Below the pieces are notes generated by a model that had not been told where the DNA came from, did not search any database, and worked only from the letters and a program-made list of their open reading frames with translations. A DNA stretch of 64,000 nt, from positions 41,967,097 through 42,031,096 of the forward strand of contig NC_077242.1 in the NCBI RefSeq assembly GCF_947179165.1, read 5' to 3'. This DNA comes from Solanum dulcamara (lineage: Eukaryota; Streptophyta; Magnoliopsida; Solanales; Solanaceae). Each line of letters starts with the position of its first letter. Position 1 is the stretch's first letter. The position numbers were made by a program, and so were the translations under genes. Positions 56,571-64,000 of this stretch are shown here, in pieces.

Positions 56571-57700
56571 TTATCCAATAGCTTTTGGATCTCTTGTTTC
56601 AAAAAAATGGTACTCATCGGTAGTGTGGCCTAATATGCCAAAATGAAAGGCACATTGTTTAGATGTGTCAAAAGGATGTGAAGAAATTTTACTAGGCACT
56701 GGTTGCAAAATACCTAATATTCTCAACTTTTCAAATATGAACGAAATAGGTTCACTCAAAGGGGTGAAAGTCTGAGTTTTTCTCATTTTAGGCATTAATG
56801 GAGGAACGTTTGGTGCTTCAGTGATAGTTGCTTTCTTTTTGTCCATGGACTGTGGCTCAGTTAAACAATAATGTTTCTTGTCATTCCCCAAAGTTGATTC
56901 TTCTTCTTTTTTTTGAGATTTATTTTCTTTAATTCTCTCAGAAGATTTTGTAGGTTTTCTTTTTCAACAAACCACACTTTTCAGATGCACTATTAGGAGA
57001 CTCATAGTGCTTAACAAAATCTTTTACCATATTGGTCCAAGAGAACAATTTTCAAGTGTCTTGCTTTGCATACCACATCAAAGCTGACCCTGTAAGCGTC
57101 CTAACAAAAAGACTCATTTTAAGTTCATTGTCTTGACCTATGCTTGCTAACCATTCAAGATAAGCCTTCAAGTGATTTTAGGAAATACCTATCCCTATCA
57201 TATATTGGAATATCAACGTGATTATGGAAGTTCTAGTTTTCATTAACAAAATCAACCAAATTTTTCCGAAGTTGCGAAGCAAGCTCATTTGTGAAGGAAA
57301 TTTGATTGATTTCAATATTGAAATGTCTTCCACCATTTTCTCCATTCTTGCTTGTTACATTTGAATTATCGAATGCCTCATTCTATGAAAGTGGATGCAT
57401 GCTTGAAAATTTTTGAGTATTACAATCAAAGTCTGGATATGTATTTGTGTGAATAGAATAGTATCTCTCCGTATCTATATTAGATGAGTCCTTAAGGTCA
57501 TAAGCCATTAAGTCTTCATTGGAAGAGTTCTTAAGTTTGGCTATCATTTCCTTGATGTCGTTAATTTCTTGTTCCATTTTGCCACTTTTCTCTCAAGCTT
57601 AGAAATTTTATTCTGGTATGAATAGGCTTCTTCGCAGTCAAACCCATCTTCAACTAGGCCAATCACAGTTATTTTATTGGACATATCGTTCTTGAATATA
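56571..57700 (-). pseudogene. TAT/Ogre-type gag unit 2
   Basis: On the minus strand the N-terminal part gives YSYQNKISKLERKVAKWNKK (about 57,640) and MEQEINDIKEMIAKLKNSSN (57,577 downward), a coiled-coil-like start. The middle (57,000-57,220) reads in changing frames HLKAYLEWLASIGQ, NELKMSLFV, RTLTGSALMWYAKQD and WTNMVKDFVKH-like sequence. The C-terminal part has FTPLSEPISFIFEKLRILG and CAFHFGILGHTTDEYHF, the same CxxH-type finger with the last Cys replaced. The order is that of unit 1, so the two are diverged direct repeats. Confidence 0.8.
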
Positions 57701-59036
57701 CCTTTGGTGTTCAACTTAATTCAACCTTTGGAAGGAAAATAAAATATTTGATAAGCGAGGAATAAATATGCAAAAAGTCAAGAATAGAGCATTTAGAAGC
57801 TAACAGATCCACTCCTATAAGGAATAAGTGAATTTGACGATGAGCCCAAAATTGAGATAATTGATAAGAAAATTATGGTTAATCAAGAGCATGAGAGTTG
57901 GACTTGCTAAATCGGAGGTTTGTGAATGATTTTAAAATTATTATTTTAGTATTGGCATGTTAAAAATTATCAATGATGGAAACAATGTCAAACAATGGGA
58001 CGTCTATGAGATTTTCCTCGACTCGCATGCCAAAACATGGAATAAGTGGGTGCATAAAAGATAAATCTTGACAACCAATTATAAGAAAGACACAAACATT
58101 TTGAATTAAGCGAATGAAAAATTGAAGTAGTATTGCACTTGGACAGTTGTTCTTGAACAACTTGATGGAAAAAATTAAAGAGATAATCGACAAGTGCAAT
58201 TTGGTAGATTTTGCAAAATAAATTTGGACATCTACCAATTTAAGAAGCAACAAACGGCGTGAAGATCACTGATAAATTGAAACAGTTTTAGAGCATAAGT
58301 GAAACCTCCATGACGTAGATTGAGAGCTAAATTATTTCTACGAAATATAGAACTAAAGGAAAAATATTTTGTGGTTAAAAATAAGATTATACCCGTAAAA
58401 GAAGGACATGAACGAACTTGTGAAGAATAGAATAATCTAAAAGGCTAGAATTTTGGCACAAGACTAGCAAAAATTGGAGTGAATCAATGGGCAAAACTAT
58501 CACACCTAATGATGAACAATTATGCCCATTTTAAAAGATTAAGAAGAAAATTCTTAAAGTAAGTTGCGGATGCAAGCATTGGAAGGATCAAAGGAAGAAA
58601 TTTTAAGATAATGTCAAGTCAAATTTGATAAAATTTAAAGGAAAAAAAGTCTTAGTTGAGGACACTAAGAGTTTGCATGAATTTAGAAATAATTATGAGC
58701 CCAAACGATGCTCTAGACTCGTTAAAATGAGGTAAGCGTGGAAAGATTATTAATATATTTTTTTATGAACATGACATAAAATTTTTGTAGAGATGCAATA
58801 GATAATCAAAAAAGAGATATATAAGGAAAATTAATTTATTCTACTGAAAAATAAGAAGACAAAACAAAAATAATGTTTGTAATAATCAATTAAAATCATG
58901 TTGCAAATAAATTCATATAAGTCACATAGCAAGTAAGCAAGAAAATATTTACAACGCACGTAACACAATTATAATGCGTCCTAATATTGATAGTAATACT
59001 CAATAAGACCATGAATATTTAGCTAGAAGATTGGTA
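57701..59036. other. No supported gene
   Basis: AT-rich sequence, probably the leader of TAT-like unit 2 up to about 58,300 and undefined beyond. Only short frames occur (57,960-58,253 minus). I see no LTR, primer-binding site or terminal inverted repeat of the neighbouring hAT element. Confidence 0.5.
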
Positions 59037-60950
59037 ATTTTGATGAATCACTAGATGATGATGATAATGATAATGTAGATAATGATGCTATTGATACTTT
59101 TGATGATGATGAAAATGAGCCACCTACGACTACTAATTCTTTTCGTGCTCCCGCTCTCGCTCCCTCTCCCACTACCATGTACATCCTAGTAGAGCTAAGC
59201 CAAAGCCTGAAAGTAAAATAAATCTGTTGTTTGACAATTTATGACTCAAAATGATGATAAAATAAAAGTAATTTAAAATAAATGTAAGTATGTCATGAAC
59301 CATAAAACTGCGGGAAAGGCTGGTGGTACAAGGCATTTAAGAAATTACTTGATGGGTTGTTGTAAAAGAGAATTTTTGGAAGCTAATGCGATAGCGGATG
59401 CAATAAAAAATGGTACGCCCCTTCCTGATTCATCTCTAGGAGTAGGGGGCTCTAACATGGTAGTTTAATGGATTTTCAAGAAACACTATTAAAAAGGCCA
59501 TTTTTGATTATCAAGGCCAATATTTTCATTATCTTCGTTGTTTATTTAATTATAATACTTGTAGAATAACTATAACTTCTGATATGGACTGTAGTGTTAA
59601 TGGTAATGATTATTTTACAATTACCAGTCATTAGATTGATGAAAATTTAATTTTAGAAAAACGTATTTTGGGTTACAAAAGTTGTGAAGTTTCAAAAATC
59701 GGTGCTTATATTGCTCAAACTAACTATTGTAGGAGTTACAATTTTTTTTGGAATAACTACTAAAATAATGAGTGTCACTTTAGACAATGCTTCTAATAAT
59801 ACATTTGCTAGTGATATTTTAAAAGGTATACTTAGCCCCATTTATGATGATGGTTTTCATATTAGATGTGTTCCACGTATATATAATTTAATTGTTAAAG
59901 ATGGTATAGCAATGTGTAATAATGATTGCATTAAATGTAAAGTTGCATGTCATTTTATATTTAAATGTCAAGTAAAATCTAGACGTAAAGAATTTAAAAA
60001 TAGGTGCCATGAATTTAATCTCTCATATAGAAAAATTTATGATACGGATACCATTAGGTCTACTAAAGGCTTGACCTATCTCAAAGTTTTAACTTTGTAA
60101 TTTCCGATTGCTAGCACGGAGGTAACAAATTATTCAATGTTAACCGTTTTGATACACGACAAATATGAAGGAAAAACAATATGTTCTAGACAGTTGCATG
60201 CAGGCAGAGCACTCAAAACTATCCCCAATGTCACTTTCTAGCGCAAATTCAGATTTAGTCGGGCTCCAACGCAATATCAGACTTTCAGTTATTGGAGAAA
60301 AATAAATAAACTTCTAATATCGAATCAGGATCAACTAGGACAAAAATAAAGCATTGAGTTGAAATCTTCTTTGCAGTCTCTCCCTTGGCCTTTGGAGAGG
60401 CGAGGGCAGAGAAGAAAACATCCTTCGAGCACTTTTTTTGCTTCCTATGTCCTTACTAGGTGGAATTCTTTATATGAAATGCTTAAGATAACTTATGAAT
60501 ATAGAAAATCTTTGCAAATGATTTGGAATGCTCATAACGCAGATATGAATTATAGACTTTCAGAAATAGACTAGGATGACGTAAAAGAACTTGTGGAGTT
60601 TTTAAAAGTTTATTACTTAGAAACAAAATAATTTTTTGGACTTTATTACCCTACTATTTGTTCCGTTTTACCAAATATTTGTGCAATTTTAACTAAATTT
60701 TATGATTATCGAAATAAACAAAAATTTAACGATTCTATTGCTAAGATGATTGAAATTTTTTTTAAAAAAAATTCCTATTCCACAATTTTATTTAACTACT
60801 TGTTTATTAAATTCAACATACAAAGAAGTTGGTGCATCACTAATGGTAGAAAAAAATTATTTTAATTTAGGTATTATAGATGATGAAGAACCTAGTTTAT
60901 CCATGGTTAAATATATTTATTGTAATCCTCCCTTGTTGGGATTCCTATTC
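59037..60950 (+). pseudogene. hAT transposase (RICESLEEPER-like), decayed
   Basis: An acidic, D-rich start (DDDNDNVDNDAIDTFDDDEN) is followed by a degenerate BED zinc finger at about 59,283-59,350: the first Cys is kept, the second Cys is lost, and the final HxxxH pair reads H...Y. The core has [10 protein letters not shown] at about 59,569-59,595 with the first catalytic Asp, and VTLDNASNN with the second Asp at 59,783. FHIRC-x3-IYNLIVKDG lacks the usual His. [10 protein letters not shown] lies near 60,450, and [10 protein letters not shown]...DDEEPSL near 60,795-60,900. Many stops and shifts occur. The C-terminal dimerisation region is not found; an LTR interrupts the gene. Confidence 0.85.
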
Positions 60951-62231
60951 TGTTAGTAGCTGCCCTATGTTGGCACGGCTTGGAGACTATTCATATAGGT
61001 TGCTTATAGCTAAATTGCTCATTTTAGCCTATTAAATTGTTATTGTTTCCCTAAGGGCTATTGGGGTTAGTTGCAGGAATGTGATCATTGCCTAAGAAAG
61101 CTATGTGTTGTGTATAGGGCTATATTGGTACCTAAAAAGTCTACGTGCTGCCTACAGAACTATGGAGTTTCCTAAGAGGGTTATGAGTGCCTACAGGGCT
61201 ATAGTGATCTTGAGAAGGCTATATGTTGCCTACGGGTCTATGTTGTTGCTGAAAGGGCTACGAGTTGACTATGAGGTTATATTGCTGCCTAAGAGGGCTA
61301 TGTACTACCTAGAGGGCTATATTATTTTCTAAGATCACTATGTGACTACCTGCGGGATTAGGGGACTATCAATAGGGGTATATAGACTGAATTGTCACCT
61401 TCTAGGCTAATGGGGGTCTAGGTAGGTGGTCTTGTTTATTTATTGTACCTGCTGATCTTATGGGGGCTTGGGAGGTTGTTGTTTGATTATTTTTGGCATG
61501 TTTAGATTCTAGAGCAGGTCAATACGTTTATCCTATTCTTGATTTTCCTTACCTAATTACTTTCAGTGCATTATGATACCTGCTCATTTAGTCTATTGAC
61601 TTTCATACTCGATATTTATTTCGTATTGATGCCCTATTTCCTGGGGGTGCTGCATTCAAGTGTGCAGGTCCTGACAAACGGCCCGATAAACCTCCCCAGC
61701 AGCACGGTTGAGTTCTAGCAGGTTGGCTAGCTCCTTTATTCCGGAGCTGTGAGATTTCTGAGGTTTATTAGTTTTTGTTGTAAATATTTTTGGGCTGGGG
61801 CCCTGTCACACCAAACTTTACTAATCTTAGAGGGTTTCAGACTAGTGTGTAGTTTGTATAGCTACGTTATGGCAATGTTGGCCTAGTCTTTTTGTTTGCT
61901 GAGGCTTATTAGTTGTTTGATGTATTGTCTTGACATATACCTGCTTTCAGTTTCGGTAGAAACATCATGGTTGCCTCGACGGCCCAATTTGGACTTTGTG
62001 CTAGCTGGTTATTTCTTTATATGAACTGTTCAAAGTAGCTATTTCTTTTATAGATATGTTGATAGGGGCCTTTCCGGCTCAGATGCTTAATTTTAAGCCG
62101 AGATACACTTATTTGTTTTCTTGATTGCGTAAGGTTGTCATGCACTAGTAGCAAATGGTTCAGCATGGTCGGCTTGGACCTAAGTTTTGCCATTAGATGC
62201 CTATTGCATCCCTTGAGTTTGGGACGTGACA
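60951..62231 (+). mobile_element. Gypsy LTR K inside the hAT pseudogene
   Basis: The right end GGGACGTGACA is a typical gypsy LTR end. The preceding kilobase (CCTATTTCCTGGGGGTGCTG, TGTGCAGGTCCTGAC, TCCTTTATTCCGGAGCTGTG, GGGGCCCTGTC, GTCATGCACTAGTAG) is a Solanaceae gypsy LTR type I recall. The left end is placed at TGTTAGTAG where hAT similarity stops. No internal region follows, so this is a solo or truncated LTR. Flanks TATTC and ACAAA do not match, so no target-site duplication supports the left boundary. Confidence 0.7.
61091..61328 (+). repeat. 20-bp minisatellite with alternating dimer
   Basis: Twelve units of 19-21 bp start at 61,091, 61,111, 61,131, 61,151, 61,171, 61,190, 61,210, 61,229, 61,248, 61,267, 61,288 and 61,308. 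Odd units resemble CCTAAGAGGGCTATG and even units CCTACAGGGCTATA, giving a higher-order period near 40 bp. A possible extra unit lies at 61,059. Confidence 0.88.
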
Positions 62232-62317
62232 ACAAAGGTGTACCTTCAATACAAAATAATTGAAATTAACTACATGAGGCAGTATCATTCTATGATCCAT
62301 TTATCAATGGACAAAAT

Positions 62318-62690
62318 GTGAAACAAATGTATAACATTCTTTATCCTTTATGCAAGAATAAATCTTCGTGGCAGATAATTATAAAAACGAAAATCATGGA
62401 GAGAGTGGAAGTCGAGGATGCATGGGATGTAGCTTTTCAAAATGATATTTCAGGTGTTGAAGCAATGGTGAATGATGAATTAGCAAGTGAATTGCAGCGT
62501 AGCGAAAACATTTATGAAGAATTTGATACTTCTGTCCTTAAATCAAATCCAAATGATTATGGAGAAGAAATATATCCACAACTGATGAATATAAAATAAG
62601 TGAAGAGGAATTCCTTGAAGAAAATGCAACAAGTGACGAGAAAAAATTTGATAGCGATTATGAATCAAACGAAGATGATCAACTTGTTTG
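62318..62690 (+). pseudogene. Unrecognised acidic reading frame
   Basis: A frame from 62,318 (KQMYNILYPLCKNKSSWQ, then VEVEDAWDVAFQNDISGVEA) runs to a stop at 62,597. A one-base shift near 62,575 continues it as DEYKISEEEFLEENATSDEK to a stop at about 62,690. The whole is acidic, with about 120 residues in two frames. I recognise no family. It may be the right-hand part of the interrupted hAT gene or part of another transposon. The evidence for coding is composition only. Confidence 0.4.
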
Positions 62691-63632
62691 ATTTGTTGTG
62701 CTATCAATTTGGAGTGTTGTCTCATTTAGTGTTTTTCTCTAGAGGAATATATCAGGTTTGATAATGTGACATGAGCTTAATATGGCCTACAGAAGATTCA
62801 TTATCTCATAGTCTAGATTGATAGCATAAGTTTCTGTTTGAGTATATTTTTGTGTTTAATAACAATGGAATCTTAATTCTTTCTGTTTGAGTAATCCTGT
62901 ATTGAAAGTGCTTTTTTTATGGTAATTCCTTATAGGTAGTATATGGTGATTTTGTTTGCTGTCAGCTCTAAATTTGGACGGCCAATAGAGGTTCAAATTA
63001 TGGTTTATATATAATCTTGAATAGCATGTGCCTCTCATAATGGAAAATTGACAAACTCATTGTGAGAATTGTGGTTTAAAATTCTCATAAGTGAATCTAA
63101 AAAATGATTTTTAGATTGTGTTGTAATGATGCAAGGTGAGGAATTTTTAAATTGTGTTGTAATGATCCAAGGTGAGGAATTTGTCTATTCGTCCTTCTCC
63201 AAGCACGAAAATTCTTGTTGCTTTACTTTCAGATTTTTGGAAATCGATCAATCTATCAAAACGTTCTCCACTTGATGCCAATAAAATTCATCAGTTTTAT
63301 CTTCATTTTATCTACCTTTATCAGATGTGTTTTGCGTCAGCCACTGTGCAGGAAATAGACATATGTTGAGTCAATGTGTCTGGTTGAAACCTTCCAAGCT
63401 TGATTGCATTTTGAACTTATTTAAAATTCTCTCTGTTGTTTTTAATGGTAAACAAAAGGAATCTGCTCTCTTTTCATTAATGTGGCCTGTTATTTCACCA
63501 ATGTTTTTACTCATTTGTCTACTTTATATTTTGTTGTGTCTATAGGATGTTGCATTGAGATTTTTTTTCTTTAAAACTGCCAAGTTTTTGTTCCTTGTTG
63601 AGCTTTGTGATAAGTAGTATTATTATTGTTAG
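62691..63632. other. No supported gene
   Basis: AT-rich sequence with short frames only. It resembles intron or intergenic plant DNA. The one clear structure is the tandem duplication at 63,110-63,183. Confidence 0.5.
63110..63183. repeat. Two-unit 37-bp tandem duplication
   Basis: ATTGTGTTGTAATGATGCAA starts at 63,114 and ATTGTGTTGTAATGATCCAA at 63,151. Both are followed by GGTGAGGAATTT. Confidence 0.92.
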
Positions 63633-63766
63633 GACCTGATGAGAAATTGGTTGAAGGTAGCAAAAAGATGAAGAAAAGGTTTGATCAAGTTGAGGGAGAG
63701 GAGAATAGTGCTAGTGCAATGCCCACATATCACAGTTACTATCTTGTTTCACAAGCTGCTACATGA
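63633..63766 (+). other. Weak candidate terminal exon
   Basis: After a splice-acceptor-like TTATTATTGTTAG the sequence is open for 43 codons (PDEKLVEGSKKMKKRFDQVE, then GEENSASAMPTYHSYY) and ends in TGA at 63,764. Base composition is more G-rich than the surroundings. No upstream exon could be tied to it and no protein family is recognised, so chance is quite possible. Confidence 0.2.
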
Positions 63767-64000
63767 CATGCTAACCTACATGTTTTTTATTCACAATAAA
63801 AATACTGACTTTGGTAGTAACTAAAATAATAGAGAAAGAAAGAAATGTGAATTTAACAACTAATATTATAGTAAAGTAACCACATTACACATAGCTGATT
63901 GTGTCTTGATGTTCAAATTGATTTTTAAATATGAATTTGTGCTGATGTTTTATCTGATCTATGTTATATTTTATTAAATAATTTCTCAATTTTCTTTTAA

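Overview
This 64-kb window looks like intergenic, repeat-packed DNA from a large plant nuclear genome. The AT-rich composition, TG...CA long terminal repeats (LTRs), initiator-tRNA-Met primer-binding sites and G-rich polypurine tracts all fit Ty3/gypsy chromovirus retrotransposons. The LTR families resemble ones I recall from Solanaceae (pepper, tobacco, tomato, potato relatives). That assignment is an inference from memory and was not checked by a search. I found no intact cellular gene. Almost every open frame is either a fragment of a transposable-element protein or a chance frame inside an LTR.

Bases 1-42,960 are a deep nest of LTR retrotransposons, named A-F and I here. The order of insertion can be read from interrupted repeats. 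F (+ strand, oldest) is interrupted in its integrase by LTR I (- strand). I is interrupted by D (+). D is interrupted in its integrase by C (-) and in its 3' LTR by E (+). The 3' LTR of C is interrupted by B (-, running off the left edge) and by A (+). A has a perfect 5-bp target-site duplication (CCCGT). A, B, C and E all have LTRs of 3.0-3.5 kb around internal regions of only 2.8-3.6 kb. Remnants of gag, protease, integrase or chromodomain can be seen in them, but no reverse transcriptase. They look like non-autonomous members of the Del/Tekay chromovirus lineage. B and E each carry a 5S-rRNA-like insertion, at different sites and in opposite orientation relative to their host element.

Bases 42,960-53,160 hold an unclassified AT-rich repeat followed by element G (+). 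G is a second, more complete chromovirus with a recognisable but stop-ridden gag, protease, RT, RNase H, integrase and chromodomain. Its 5' LTR is truncated and its 3' LTR is full length.

Bases 53,160-58,260 contain a short 30-bp repeat array and two tandem minus-strand gag-like units of the TAT/Ogre type. Bases 59,037-60,950 hold a decayed hAT (RICESLEEPER/DAYSLEEPER-like) transposase on the + strand. It is interrupted by a different gypsy LTR (60,951-62,231) that contains a 20-bp minisatellite with an alternating dimer pattern. The last 1.8 kb has an unrecognised acidic reading frame, a 37-bp tandem duplication and one weak candidate terminal exon.

Nothing here amounts to a clearly new biological system. 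The most interesting signals are the 5S-like insertions, the conserved structured elements inside the LTRs (two-hairpin block, G-box palindromes, tandem arrays, duplicated LTR starts) and a second polypurine tract inside the internal region of three related elements.
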